Assembly: GCF_003205205.1 (NCBI RefSeq)
Contig: NZ_QJRL01000015.1
Coordinates: 1 to 64,000, forward strand
DNA length: 64,000 nt
From: Pseudomonas sp. LB-090624
Lineage (GTDB): Bacteria > Pseudomonadota > Gammaproteobacteria > Pseudomonadales > Pseudomonadaceae
Direction: 5' to 3'
Below the pieces are notes generated by a model that was given only the letters and a program-made list of their open reading frames with translations, was not told the DNA's origin and did no database searches. Positions within the stretch are counted from its first letter, which is position 1, and each line of letters starts with the position of its first letter. A program made the translations under genes and the position numbers. Of the stretch, positions 41,218-49,837 are shown piece by piece.

Positions 41218-42416
41218 GCGAATGCCTTGAAGTAGTCGGCCAGCCTGGCCGCCTCGGTGTCGATATCGTGCCGTTGCAATACCCGCTGGCACGCCGCATC
41301 ACCCATGCGTTGCAGCACCTCGACCGGTTGCGCCAGGCAGTCGGCCATGGCGGTCACCAGCTCGTCGACCGCCCCGGCGGGAAACAGCCAGCCATTCTCA
41401 CCAGGCCTCACCAGTTCAGGGATACCTGCCACATAAGTGGTGAGTACCGGTCGGCGCAAGGCCATGGCCTCCATGATGACCACCGGCAGGCCTTCGGCAA
41501 AACTAGGCAGTACCAAGGCGCGGGCCGCCAGGATTTCCTCGCGGACCTGCGCGCTGCTGATCCAGCCGGTAATGCGCACCCACTGCTGCAGACCGTGTTG
41601 GGTAACCAGCGCCTCGATCTGCCCGCGCATTTCGCCGTCACCGGCCAGCACCAGCTCAAAGGCGACCGACTGGGCAGCAAGACGGCGCGCGGCTTCCATC
41701 AGCAAAAGCTGACCTTTCTGCTCGCACAGGCGCCCGACGCATAGCAACCGTGGCGCCGACGGCACAGCAACCGGCGCCACCTCATGAAAACTCCGTTCCA
41801 GGCCGCAGTGCACCACCTTAACCTTGCTCCACTGCTCGTGCGCCACCCAGCGAAACAGTTGGCTGCGCCCGTACGAACTCACCGCCACGACAAAGGCGGC
41901 ACGCCGCACCTTCTCCCCCATGTGCAGGAACTGCGGCTTGTCGAACTCCTCCGGCCCGTGCACGGTAAAGCTGTACGCCGGCCCGCCCAGGACGTTGGCC
42001 AGCATGACCACTTCGGTAGAATTGGTGCCGAAGTGCGCGTGCACGTGGTCCGCCTTGGCGACCTGCAGCCACTGCAGTAGCTGGCAGGCCTCAGCCAGGT
42101 AGACCAGGTGGTAGGGCCAGGGGCGGTCGGCACGCAGGCCTAGGCGTAGCGCCAGCCACAGAGCCTGGCCAAAGCGCCGTGGCTGCGCGCGCAGCACCTG
42201 CCAGGTCGGCCCTAGCAACCCCTTCAGCCCGTCTTTCAGCACGTAGCGGGTCGTGTCCCGTTCTGTCGCGTCCTCGGCATCCTGCACCTCGGCGTCCCAC
42301 CCGCGCAGCGCCATGCGTTGCACCTCTACCCCCTGACGCTCCAGCGCCAGGATTTCGCGACGGATGAAACTGTGACTGACTTTCGGGTACTGATTGATGA
42401 AGTAAGCAATGCGCAT
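41214..42416 (-). CDS. Glycosyltransferase family 4
   Basis: A 400-residue GT4 enzyme of GT-B fold. It has the C-terminal donor-site region LLCVGRLCEQKGQLLLMEA and the family E-x7-E motif in SFAEGLPVVIMEAMALRRPV. The N-terminal part (YFINQYPKVSHSFIRREI) is typical of EPS GT4 enzymes. The start at 42416 is preferred to the longest frame (42449) because homology begins there and GGAT lies upstream. It is translationally coupled to the downstream GT2. It probably adds one sugar to the EPS repeat unit. Confidence 0.88.
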   Translation of the reverse strand: MRIAYFINQYPKVSHSFIRREILALERQGVEVQRMALRGWDAEVQDAEDATERDTTRYVLKDGLKGLLGPTWQVLRAQPRRFGQALWLALRLGLRADRPWPYHLVYLAEACQLLQWLQVAKADHVHAHFGTNSTEVVMLANVLGGPAYSFTVHGPEEFDKPQFLHMGEKVRRAAFVVAVSSYGRSQLFRWVAHEQWSKVKVVHCGLERSFHEVAPVAVPSAPRLLCVGRLCEQKGQLLLMEAARRLAAQSVAFELVLAGDGEMRGQIEALVTQHGLQQWVRITGWISSAQVREEILAARALVLPSFAEGLPVVIMEAMALRRPVLTTYVAGIPELVRPGENGWLFPAGAVDELVTAMADCLAQPVEVLQRMGDAACQRVLQRHDIDTEAARLADYFKAFA

Positions 42417-42465
42417 ACGAATCCAGATCCAAACCCGCTTGATGACCAACCTGCCCTGGCAACCT

Positions 42466-43470
42466 TCATTTCAGGCTGTCGACTACGGGCGGTTTGCCTA
42501 CTGCTGATGCACTCACAGCAAATGCATCCCCCTGTTTTCCTTGTAGTCCAAGGTTGTGACCAGCGCCTGGCAATGCAGCCTGCAAACGCTTAAAAACATC
42601 GTCGAGCAACGCTTGGCGGCGCCGGTACATTGCCCGTTTCTTCGCCGGAATATCGGCTTCGGCACGTTGCGCGGGGGCTAGCGGCAGGTTGCAGAAATCT
42701 TCCCGCGCAGACGCCATGGCACCATGCTCTTGCCAGATTGCATCGTAGTTGGCCGCAAGGTCCTGGCCCTTGTCGCTGCCGAAATAGGGGTGGCGATGAT
42801 GCCGGCTGGCATCGCTGACGGCGTACAGCTGCGTCACACCCAGGGTCCTGGCCAGGCACTTCAAGGCTTCCAGCAACAGGCTGCGTGGGCGCAGCCCTTC
42901 GAAGTCCTTGGTCAGCTCGCGGTAGATGGCCAGCGAGGTTTCACTGTCGACGCCCTTGTGTATGCCCTGCACGGCGCCGATGAGCAGGCTGAGCTCACCC
43001 TGACCATGGCACAGGACGAAAGCCAGCGAAGCCACACGCAGGTCATGCTGGAACAGGTTCAGCACCAGCTCCCCCTCGCGCTTGAACCAGATCGGCCGGT
43101 CCAGCACCAGCCTGCAGCCTGGCGAGTGCCTGGACAGGTCACACAGCGTCAGGCTTTCATCGCGCCCCAGCAGCAGCAACGCGGGATACTGCCTGGCCAC
43201 CAGTTCAAAGTGCGAGGCCACTGCGTCCAGGCGCTGCGGGGCATCCCAGGACTGGCTGAGGTAAGGCCATTGCACCACACCGATACAATCCACGCCCAGC
43301 CGCTGCAAACCCTGCGGGCCAAGCGCCGCGGTCATGCGCTGCATGAACGTGCTCAGCTCACGGCGGTGCCTGGCGATCTCCAGCATCAATTTGTACTTGT
43401 TGTGCAACGCCCGCAACGAGTAGCCCGGTTGCAAGATGAACACGCTTTTCACGAGGGTGCCGAGCATCAT
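42466..43470 (-). CDS. VirK/YbjX (DUF535) family protein
   Basis: A 334-residue cytoplasmic protein of the VirK/YbjX (DUF535) family. Recognisable parts are LGVDCIGVVQWPYLSQSWD near residue 60, LVLNLFQHDLRVASLAFVLC in the middle and LYAVSDASRHHRHPYF near residue 215. In Shigella and Salmonella, VirK/YbjX proteins are linked to surface-protein localisation and resistance to antimicrobial peptides, but their biochemistry is unknown. Here it sits among glycosyltransferases, 9 bases from the next gene, so it is part of the EPS operon. The start has GAGAGAG upstream. Its His/Cys-rich pattern could support a catalytic or acyl-transfer role, but that is speculation. Confidence 0.8.
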   Translation of the reverse strand: MMLGTLVKSVFILQPGYSLRALHNKYKLMLEIARHRRELSTFMQRMTAALGPQGLQRLGVDCIGVVQWPYLSQSWDAPQRLDAVASHFELVARQYPALLLLGRDESLTLCDLSRHSPGCRLVLDRPIWFKREGELVLNLFQHDLRVASLAFVLCHGQGELSLLIGAVQGIHKGVDSETSLAIYRELTKDFEGLRPRSLLLEALKCLARTLGVTQLYAVSDASRHHRHPYFGSDKGQDLAANYDAIWQEHGAMASAREDFCNLPLAPAQRAEADIPAKKRAMYRRRQALLDDVFKRLQAALPGAGHNLGLQGKQGDAFAVSASAVGKPPVVDSLK

Positions 43471-43479
43471 GGTTCTCTC

Positions 43480-44457
43480 TCACTTGTACTCGATCAAAGC
43501 CGATTTGCCGGCCGCCAGGCGGTGGCGCAAGAACTTCAGCTGGCCCAGCATTTCCGGGAATTTGCCCAGCACCAGAAACCCCGCCTGCAGCCAGTTCTCG
43601 CGCGTTGGCTTGCCACCACGACGCGCCAGGCGCGCCGCCTGCAAGGGGTAGATCAACAGCAGTAACAGGCCCCAGCCGCCTACCAGCAGGCAGGCCAGCA
43701 CGATCACCACAGGGATGCCCAGGCCCCACAACCAGGCCCGCCGCGACTCGCGCAGCCAGTGTCGCTCTGGTGGCTGGCCATGCAAGTAGGCGCCCTCGGC
43801 ATAAGCGTGCCCGGCGCGCAGGCTGCGCTGCCACCATTGGCTGAAACGGGTCATGGCAGCGTCATGCAGGGTCATTTCGGCGGCCAGGCGCCAGACTTTC
43901 CAGCCTTTGGCGCGCAGGCGCACGCATAACTCCGGCTCCTCGCCGGCAATCAGGTCGGGGCGAAAGCCTCCCACTGCAGCAAAGGCGTCGACGCGCATCA
44001 GCGCATCCCCACCGCAGGCCTTGGCCTGACCAATGGGGGTATCCCATTCCAGGTCGCACAACAAGTTGTACACCGACCTTTGCGGGAAGCGTTCGCGCCG
44101 GCGGCCACACACCACCGCCACCTCGGGGTGTTCGTCGAGAAACGCCTGGGCCGTGGGTAGCCAGCGGGCATCCACTTCACAATCCCCGTCGACGAACTGC
44201 ACCCGTTGCATCGACGGCAATAGCCGCAGCAAGGCGGCGAAACCTTCATTGCGTGCGCGTGCGGCGGTAAACGGGGTGCTCAGGTCCAGCGCCAGTACTT
44301 CCACCCCTAGGCTGCGGGCAAGCGCCAGCGAGCCGTCGGTGGAGCCCGAATCGACATACATGACCTTGTCGGCGGCATGCACCAGCGAACGCAGGCAGCG
44401 CTCCAGGCGCTGGCCTTCGTTCCGGCCGATCACCACCACGCCGATCACGGTCGTCAT
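43480..44457 (-). CDS. Glycosyltransferase family 2
   Basis: A 325-residue GT2 enzyme with the GT-A fold start TTVIGVVVIGRNEGQRLERC, the nucleotide site YVDSGSTDGSLALA, the metal motif VDGDCEVD and an acceptor-side region LIAGEEPELCVRLRAKGW. Hydrophobic segments near residues 240-275 suggest membrane association. The ATG at 44457 is taken; a GTG three codons upstream is possible. It lies 5 bases from the acyltransferase gene in the same operon. It resembles GT2 enzymes of succinoglycan-type EPS loci, though no donor specificity can be assigned. Confidence 0.87.
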   Translation of the reverse strand: MTTVIGVVVIGRNEGQRLERCLRSLVHAADKVMYVDSGSTDGSLALARSLGVEVLALDLSTPFTAARARNEGFAALLRLLPSMQRVQFVDGDCEVDARWLPTAQAFLDEHPEVAVVCGRRRERFPQRSVYNLLCDLEWDTPIGQAKACGGDALMRVDAFAAVGGFRPDLIAGEEPELCVRLRAKGWKVWRLAAEMTLHDAAMTRFSQWWQRSLRAGHAYAEGAYLHGQPPERHWLRESRRAWLWGLGIPVVIVLACLLVGGWGLLLLLIYPLQAARLARRGGKPTRENWLQAGFLVLGKFPEMLGQLKFLRHRLAAGKSALIEYK

Positions 44458-44462
44458 GGGCT

Positions 44463-44987
44463 TCACTCGACCGGGGCCGTGGCGGCTGGCTGACGGGACT
44501 TGATGGTGGCGGGCACCCCAACTGCCAGAGAGTTGTCCGGCACATCCACCAGCACCACCGCATTGGCGCCGATGATCACGTTGTTACCGATGCGGATGCT
44601 GCCCAGCACCTTGGCCCCGGTGCCGATATCGACGTTGTTGCCAAACACGGGGGCAATTGGCTCGTCCACATTCTTCAAGCCCACCACCACGCCGTTGCGG
44701 ATACGGCAGTCATCGCCAAAGCGGGCGTAGCCACTGACCACGATGCCGCCAAAATGGTCGATGACGAAGTTACGGCCGATCACCGCTTCGCATGGCAGTT
44801 CGACGCCGGTAATGATCTGCACGAACTTGAACAATACCTTGTACAGCAACGAGCACAGTTTGCGCAGCAATGCCGGGCGCACGCTGTAACGCCAGCGACC
44901 GAAGCGGTACACCAGCAGCACCCAGAAACCCTGGGCGCCCCAGTCACCGCCATGGGCTCGCAGGTCAGCACGAATATTTTCGAACAT
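44463..44987 (-). CDS. Serine-acetyltransferase-like hexapeptide acyltransferase
   Basis: A 174-residue left-handed beta-helix acyltransferase. The C-terminal hexapeptide repeats (IDHFGGIVVSGYARFGDDCR, VFGNNVDIGTGAKVLGSIRI, IGANAVVLVDVPDNSLAVG) match CysE/WcaB-type enzymes. The start was moved 23 codons inward to 44987, with GGTGG just upstream and the family N-terminus MFENIRADLRAHGG. Being inside the EPS block it more likely acetylates the polysaccharide or its precursor than serine. It is one of two such enzymes in the locus. Confidence 0.85.
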   Translation of the reverse strand: MFENIRADLRAHGGDWGAQGFWVLLVYRFGRWRYSVRPALLRKLCSLLYKVLFKFVQIITGVELPCEAVIGRNFVIDHFGGIVVSGYARFGDDCRIRNGVVVGLKNVDEPIAPVFGNNVDIGTGAKVLGSIRIGNNVIIGANAVVLVDVPDNSLAVGVPATIKSRQPAATAPVE

Positions 44988-44995
44988 GGTTCCAC

Positions 44996-45949
44996 CTACC
45001 TTGTCGGTTGGCTGGCGTAGCGGGTCTTGAACAGCAGTGACCAGGTCGCCCGGCAATGACGCCAGCAGGCCAGAATCGCGCCGCGGCCGCGTCGTTTCAA
45101 CAGTGCCTTGAGTGCCAGCACCAGGTCACCCAAGGTGACCAGCAGCATGTGCAGGGCCAGCCCCGCCATCCCATGGTGCTTGCGAAAGTACAGCAACTCG
45201 CTCTCGATCTGGTAGGCAGAGATCTGGCGGCTGGCCGCCTCCAGCTCGGCCACCGACTTCGAGCTTTCGCCACCGATGTGCACCACCGTGGTGTAGGGGT
45301 AGAACACCACCTTCCAGCCCGCCTGCTTGACCCGTTTGCAGTGGTCGACCTCCTCGTAGTAGAGGAAGTAGCGCGGATCGAACAGGCCTACCTGCTCAAG
45401 CACTTCACGGCGCACCAGGTAGAAACAGCCGGGCAACCAGTCACACTCGCGCACCGAGGCATGGTCCCAGTTCATTTCGTCGACCATCTTCAGGCCGGGG
45501 AAGAACCGCTTCAGCCCGGTACGGCCGACAAACACGTTGAGCGGTGTGGGGAAGTAGCGGCAACTGGGTTGCAGGTCGCCATCCCGGCCTTCCAGGCGTA
45601 CGCCCAGCACACCGCAGTCGGGGTGGGCGTCCATGTAGTCGATGGTTTTCTGCAATGAGTCGGTGGCGACGAACGCGTCGGTGTTGAGCAACAAGGCGTA
45701 CCTGCCTTTCAGGTGCGCCAGCAACTGGTTGTTTGCCCGGCCAAAGCCGATGTTCTGCTTGTTGCTCAGCAGCAAGGCCTGCGGGCATACCTCGGCCATG
45801 CGCTGCACCGAATCGTCGACCGAGGCGTTGTCCACCACCAGGTAGCTGGCCAGCCGCTCGCTGTCAGCCCGGCGCAGGGCATCGAACATCGGCTGCAACA
45901 ACCCGGCGGTGTTGAAGTTGACCACCATCACGTCGACCGGTTTAGCCAT
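44996..45949 (-). CDS. Glycosyltransferase family 2 (rhamnosyltransferase-like)
   Basis: A 317-residue GT2 enzyme of the WbbL/RfbN-like class. Motifs are DVMVVNFNTAGLL, VVDNASVDDS, NIGFGRANNQ, LLLNTDAF and, in the acceptor region, RYFLYYEEVDHCKRVKQAGW. This arrangement is common among rhamnosyl- and other deoxyhexosyltransferases, but the sugar is not certain. Its start overlaps the end of the upstream acyltransferase gene by 8 bases, indicating coupled translation. Confidence 0.87.
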   Translation of the reverse strand: MAKPVDVMVVNFNTAGLLQPMFDALRRADSERLASYLVVDNASVDDSVQRMAEVCPQALLLSNKQNIGFGRANNQLLAHLKGRYALLLNTDAFVATDSLQKTIDYMDAHPDCGVLGVRLEGRDGDLQPSCRYFPTPLNVFVGRTGLKRFFPGLKMVDEMNWDHASVRECDWLPGCFYLVRREVLEQVGLFDPRYFLYYEEVDHCKRVKQAGWKVVFYPYTTVVHIGGESSKSVAELEAASRQISAYQIESELLYFRKHHGMAGLALHMLLVTLGDLVLALKALLKRRGRGAILACWRHCRATWSLLFKTRYASQPTR

Positions 45950-46559
45950 TGTTGCTGTCTCCGAAGAAGTACTGGCGCCTCTGCGCCATCAGCAGCGGCT
46001 CTACCTCGGGGTCATAGGCACCATTGCGCTGTTTGACCAGGTCGATCCATGGGTAGGACTCGCAGCGTGCCTCGACCCGCTTGATCAACGCTTCGGTGGT
46101 ACAGATGAACACCGCCGGGTTGCCGCCGTACACCGTACCCGGCGGCACATCCTTGGTGACCACCGCGCCTGCGGCGACGATCGACTCAGGCCCGATGGTC
46201 ACCCGCGGCATGATGATTGCGCCATGGCCAATGAAGCAGTTGTCCTTGATGTCGATATAGCCCACCGAATCAAGGTGCTTGCCAAAGCGATGCTCTATCA
46301 ACAACACCACACCGTCATGCCCGATCAGCGTGCAGTCCGACAGCCCGACACTGTTACCAATGCGCACCAGTGAAGGGTCCAGGAACTTGCAGCCGGTGTT
46401 GACAAAAAAGTTGGTCCCTACCGAATGGAAGTTGCCCCAACGCGTGAGCCAGGCGCCCCACTCCAGCCCTGAAGGTTTGCAAAACCTCCTGTAGAACGTG
46501 CCTGCTCGCCCGGTTGCATGGGCATAGTGCATCACTGCCTTGCGTATCCATCCCTTCAT
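45942..46559 (-). CDS. WcaF/maltose-type hexapeptide acetyltransferase
   Basis: A 205-residue left-handed beta-helix O-acetyltransferase. Repeats include VGLSDCTLIGHDGVVLLIEH, IDIKDNCFIGHGAIIMPRVT and PESIVAAGAVVTKDVPPGTV, ending YGGNPA, the family's usual CoA-site tail. The start was set at 46559 (MKGWIRKAVMHYAH, with AGG upstream) and not at the longest frame. It is the second acyltransferase of the locus, so the EPS probably carries O-acetyl or similar groups. Confidence 0.85.
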   Translation of the reverse strand: MKGWIRKAVMHYAHATGRAGTFYRRFCKPSGLEWGAWLTRWGNFHSVGTNFFVNTGCKFLDPSLVRIGNSVGLSDCTLIGHDGVVLLIEHRFGKHLDSVGYIDIKDNCFIGHGAIIMPRVTIGPESIVAAGAVVTKDVPPGTVYGGNPAVFICTTEALIKRVEARCESYPWIDLVKQRNGAYDPEVEPLLMAQRRQYFFGDSNNG

Positions 46560-46664
46560 ACTGCCTGGCCTCGCGATCTGTACCGCTGGATGTGTCCCTG
46601 AGGCGATGCGGTCTCGTTCTTCTAGGTGCTGACCGCTGCGCACTCACCCTGTCTACAACGTCTT

Positions 46665-48131
46665 CTACGCTGCGGCTCCGCTAGCCGCTCTCATCTTCGC
46701 GTCAAGGTGATCGGCCAGCCGTACGGCAAACTGCAGCAGCGGCATGGTCGGGTTGGAAGCGCCGCCCTTGGCGAAAATGCTGCTGCCGGCGACATAGAGG
46801 TTTTCGGTGCCGAAAACCCTGCAATTGGCATCGACAACGCCGGCCTGCGGCGAAGCGGCCATGCGCGTGGTGCCCATGTGGTGTGCATGTGGCGCCATTA
46901 TCAGTGGAATGGACGTGTCGTAGACGAAGTCATTGAGCTTGACGAAACCCAGGCCCATATCGGCGAACTGCTTGGCCAGCTCCGTACCAATGCACTTGAT
47001 GGTGTGCCGGTCATCAGCACTCAGTGCCCAGTTGACATTGACCTTGGCCACACCCAGCGCATCCTTCTCGTCCAGCAACGAAATACGGCTTTGCAGGTTG
47101 GGGAACTGTTCGATCATGGTGCTGATGACGCCATCGCCAGGGCAACTGAACTTGGCGACGAATTCGATCTTGCTGGAAATCCCCATGTCGCAGGCCAGGT
47201 TCTCGAGAAAATGCTTGACCTCGGCAGTGCGCCCGTAGGTTTGCACATCCGCCAACAAGGCCGCCGTGACGTTGCCTTTACCCGCCTTGTACGCGTCGAC
47301 GAAGGCGTCGGTAGTGTAGTACTGGCGCGGCTCAGGGTCCTGCCCGGACTTGAGGATGAAGGTACCCATATCGATGTTCAGGTGCTCCATGAAACACCCG
47401 CCGACCAACCCCTGCCGGCTTACCACGCCTGCCGCCACCAGCGTCTCACTGTTCAACAACTGCCGGGCATTCTCGATGGCACCCGTGGCCAGGATGAAAT
47501 TCCTCGCCACCAGGCGCTGGCGATTGCGTTCGTAGTCGGACAACACCACCGCCGCCAGGTGGCCGGAAGCCTTGTCGAACTCAAGGTCGACACAGTTGCA
47601 GTTGATGAACACGTCCAGGCCTTTGGTCTGCTCCAGCGCCGTGGCGTACTTCTGCGCAAAGCGGGTCGGTGTGCTGAGCAGAAAACGGTCTGCCTCGAAC
47701 TCACCGCCAGCGAGGCCGGTATTCATCGCACGGAAATCCACACCCGGCGGCAAGTCGACGATATCCATCGCTGCCGGCAGGTAGCCTTCGATCTCTGAAT
47801 AGGGGATCGGCCAGCCTGGCAAGTCACCTGGCGGGGCGAAGGTGAAGTCCGATGCGGTGAATGGCCGGCAGCGGCCCGCCCAGTGGTTGGATGTGCCGCC
47901 CAGATAGCGCAGGCGGGTTTCCTCGGCATACAGCTCCAGACCCGTGGATGCGCAGGCATACAGGGCTTGCGAGTGCGGCGCGTACTCGCGCCCCCCGCCT
48001 TCGGCGATCAGCACGTTCCAGCCAGCGCTCGCCAGACGCAGGCCCAGGGTGATACCCGCCGGGCCGGCACCGATGATGCAGAAATCATAGTTGTCGCGCA
48101 GCGCCTTCTGCTGCTGGTAATCGCTGATCAT
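46665..48131 (-). CDS. GMC-family FAD oxidoreductase in the EPS locus
   Basis: A 488-residue flavoprotein of the glucose-methanol-choline (GMC) type. FAD-binding motif YDFCIIGAGPAGITLGLRLA begins near residue 14 and GGTSNHWAGRCRPF follows. The C-terminal domain has HHMGTTRMA and the closing FAKGGASNPTMPLLQFAVRL with conserved Asn-Pro. The start ATG (48131) overlaps the stop of a 64-residue Tat-leader gene. It lacks any signal peptide. GMC subunits of gluconate, sorbitol and fructose dehydrogenases are exported by riding on a small Tat-tagged subunit, so a periplasmic role is possible. It would oxidise a sugar hydroxyl, perhaps on the EPS or a precursor. The substrate is unknown. Confidence 0.87.
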   Translation of the reverse strand: MISDYQQQKALRDNYDFCIIGAGPAGITLGLRLASAGWNVLIAEGGGREYAPHSQALYACASTGLELYAEETRLRYLGGTSNHWAGRCRPFTASDFTFAPPGDLPGWPIPYSEIEGYLPAAMDIVDLPPGVDFRAMNTGLAGGEFEADRFLLSTPTRFAQKYATALEQTKGLDVFINCNCVDLEFDKASGHLAAVVLSDYERNRQRLVARNFILATGAIENARQLLNSETLVAAGVVSRQGLVGGCFMEHLNIDMGTFILKSGQDPEPRQYYTTDAFVDAYKAGKGNVTAALLADVQTYGRTAEVKHFLENLACDMGISSKIEFVAKFSCPGDGVISTMIEQFPNLQSRISLLDEKDALGVAKVNVNWALSADDRHTIKCIGTELAKQFADMGLGFVKLNDFVYDTSIPLIMAPHAHHMGTTRMAASPQAGVVDANCRVFGTENLYVAGSSIFAKGGASNPTMPLLQFAVRLADHLDAKMRAASGAAA

Positions 48132-48322
48132 GCTGGCTCGTTCCGAAAATAACGGGACGGCAATACCCAACCGTTGATCACCACGAACGCAGGCCGTTCG
48201 ACAGGTTTGCCGGCAACGGCTGGCAAGACACCACACACCGCGCTACCCACGCCGAGCAACACACAACTGTGAAGAAAGCTTCTCCGACCCAACTGCGCAG
48301 TGCAAAAAGTGAGCTTCCCCAT
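48128..48322 (-). CDS. Small twin-arginine leader protein coupled to the GMC oxidoreductase
   Basis: A 64-residue protein from ATG 48322: MGKLTFCTAQLGRRSFLHSC, then a hydrophobic stretch ending AVA and a mature tail of about 30 residues containing FVVINGWVLPSRYF. RRSFL before a hydrophobic core is a classical Tat signal. Its stop overlaps the GMC start as ATGA, so both are made together. It is too short to be a full gluconate-dehydrogenase-type small subunit. The ribosome-binding site is weak (ACGGGA), and earlier in-frame ATGs exist (the frame opens at 48406). It may be a minimal export partner for the oxidoreductase. Nothing in its tail suggests catalysis. Confidence 0.65.
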   Translation of the reverse strand: MGKLTFCTAQLGRRSFLHSCVLLGVGSAVCGVLPAVAGKPVERPAFVVINGWVLPSRYFRNEPA

Positions 48323-48366
48323 AATCCCGTGACCTGTACCCATAAAATTACACCAAGCGACCTGCA

Positions 48367-49743
48367 TCACAGCCAGTTGAAAAAGGCCGTCAGCAGCGCC
48401 CCGCACAGCGCCCCGACCAGCAGCATCGGCAGCACCACCAGTTCACGTTTGAGGCTGAACATATCCAGCTTGCGGTTCACGTACACCACCAGCACCACCG
48501 TTGGCACGGTATGCAGGGCAACCCCCCAGATCGCCCACTCGACACCGCCAATGGCCAGCAGCAGTGGCAGCAGCCCCCACAGCGAGACCAGGCGGATGAT
48601 GTTGTCCATGGCCTGGTACTTGGTCAGGCCCAGGGCAATCCACACCTGATGAGCCAAGGTATAGCGCAATACGATGAACGACAGCGAAAGAATTGCCAGC
48701 ATCGGGCCAGCTTCACGGTAGCGATCGTCGTACATCCAGCCGATCAGCAGCGGGCTGGCGGTCAGGAAGCCACCACAAATGAACAGCACCAGCAGGTCGA
48801 CCAGCAGGCGAAAGCGGTAGTACAGCGCTTTCAGGCGCTCCTTGTCGTCGGCCCGCGCCGCCTCGCTGAAGGCAGGCAGTGCCACGGCGCCGACAATTTT
48901 CATCAGCGCAGTCTGGACAGCACCCAGGATCAGTACCGCAATGGAGTACACCCCCAGCTGGGCCGCCGACATGCTGGCGCCGAACCATATACGGTCACCG
49001 TACATGGCCAGCACGCCGACCATCGACGAAAGCAGGATCCAGCGGCCAAACACGATCAGTTCGGTCAGTGCCGTGCGGTCCCAGCGCAAGCGGTTGTTCG
49101 GCCCTTCGAGTGCGGTGTGCCCCAGCACGGTCCAGGCCACGGCCGACACCACGCCAGCGATCACCAGCGCCCAGATGGAATGCGTGAGCAAACCCAGCAC
49201 CAGCATCACCACCAGCCCCGCCAGTTGGGACGCCAGGTCGACCAGCACCACGCGCTTCTGTTGGAAAGTGCGTACCGCGACATCTATCTTGGTGGACTGG
49301 AAACCCCAGATGACCGCCGACAGCCCGGTGACCGCCAGCACCATCGGCAATACCGGTGCGGCATAGGTAGAGTCCGTCGGCCACAGTTCTTCCACCTGAG
49401 CCACCCAGGCGGCAAGGGCCAGCAACAGGGTCAGGGCAAACAGCACGAAGCCGCGGATGATCTGCACGGTCCACGCAGTATTGAGAAAGTCCGGATCGTC
49501 GCCGCGATGGCTCTGGATGATGTTCTGGCGCAGCCCTACATCCGACAGCAAATGCAGCAGGACCGACACGGTGGTGGCAATGACCATCACCCCGAACATT
49601 TCCGGCAGCAGCAGACGGGCCATGATCAGATTGCCGCCAAGGCGCATCACCTGTGACGCCACCTGTGACAGCAGGTTCCACGAACCGGCCCTCATGGCCC
49701 GCTGGCGCAGGCTCGCGGCGGCTGACACATCAATCGACGGCAT
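48367..49743 (-). CDS. Wzx-type lipid-linked oligosaccharide flippase
   Basis: A 458-residue membrane protein of the MOP/PST superfamily, moving undecaprenyl-linked EPS repeats across the inner membrane. It has about 12-14 hydrophobic helices. The N-terminal signature (LRQRAMRAGSWNLLSQVASQ, then GNLIMARLLLPEMFG) is typical of Wzx/LpsE-like flippases. The ATG at 49743 is chosen over the longest frame (49869), which would overlap the divergent polymerase gene. It is the first gene of the long minus-strand EPS block and divergent from the polymerase gene. Confidence 0.88.
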   Translation of the reverse strand: MPSIDVSAAASLRQRAMRAGSWNLLSQVASQVMRLGGNLIMARLLLPEMFGVMVIATTVSVLLHLLSDVGLRQNIIQSHRGDDPDFLNTAWTVQIIRGFVLFALTLLLALAAWVAQVEELWPTDSTYAAPVLPMVLAVTGLSAVIWGFQSTKIDVAVRTFQQKRVVLVDLASQLAGLVVMLVLGLLTHSIWALVIAGVVSAVAWTVLGHTALEGPNNRLRWDRTALTELIVFGRWILLSSMVGVLAMYGDRIWFGASMSAAQLGVYSIAVLILGAVQTALMKIVGAVALPAFSEAARADDKERLKALYYRFRLLVDLLVLFICGGFLTASPLLIGWMYDDRYREAGPMLAILSLSFIVLRYTLAHQVWIALGLTKYQAMDNIIRLVSLWGLLPLLLAIGGVEWAIWGVALHTVPTVVLVVYVNRKLDMFSLKRELVVLPMLLVGALCGALLTAFFNWL

Positions 49744-49764
49744 GACTTCAATCTCTGACTGATC

Positions 49765-49793
49765 GGCTAAAGTCACTATAGTTTCAATTAGCC
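49765..49793. promoter_or_regulatory. Divergent promoter/operator region, flippase/polymerase
   Basis: The 94-base gap between divergent wzx- and wzy-like genes contains arms GGCTAA (49765-49770) and TTAGCC (49788-49793) around a central ACTATAGT palindrome (49775-49782). TATAGT can act as a -10 box on either strand. Symmetric arms centred on a two-way -10 suggest a single switch for both EPS transcripts. Confidence 0.4.
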
Positions 49794-49837
49794 ACGATGC
49801 TAGCCGTTGCCCACCGAGGGAAAGGTGTACATAGCCG

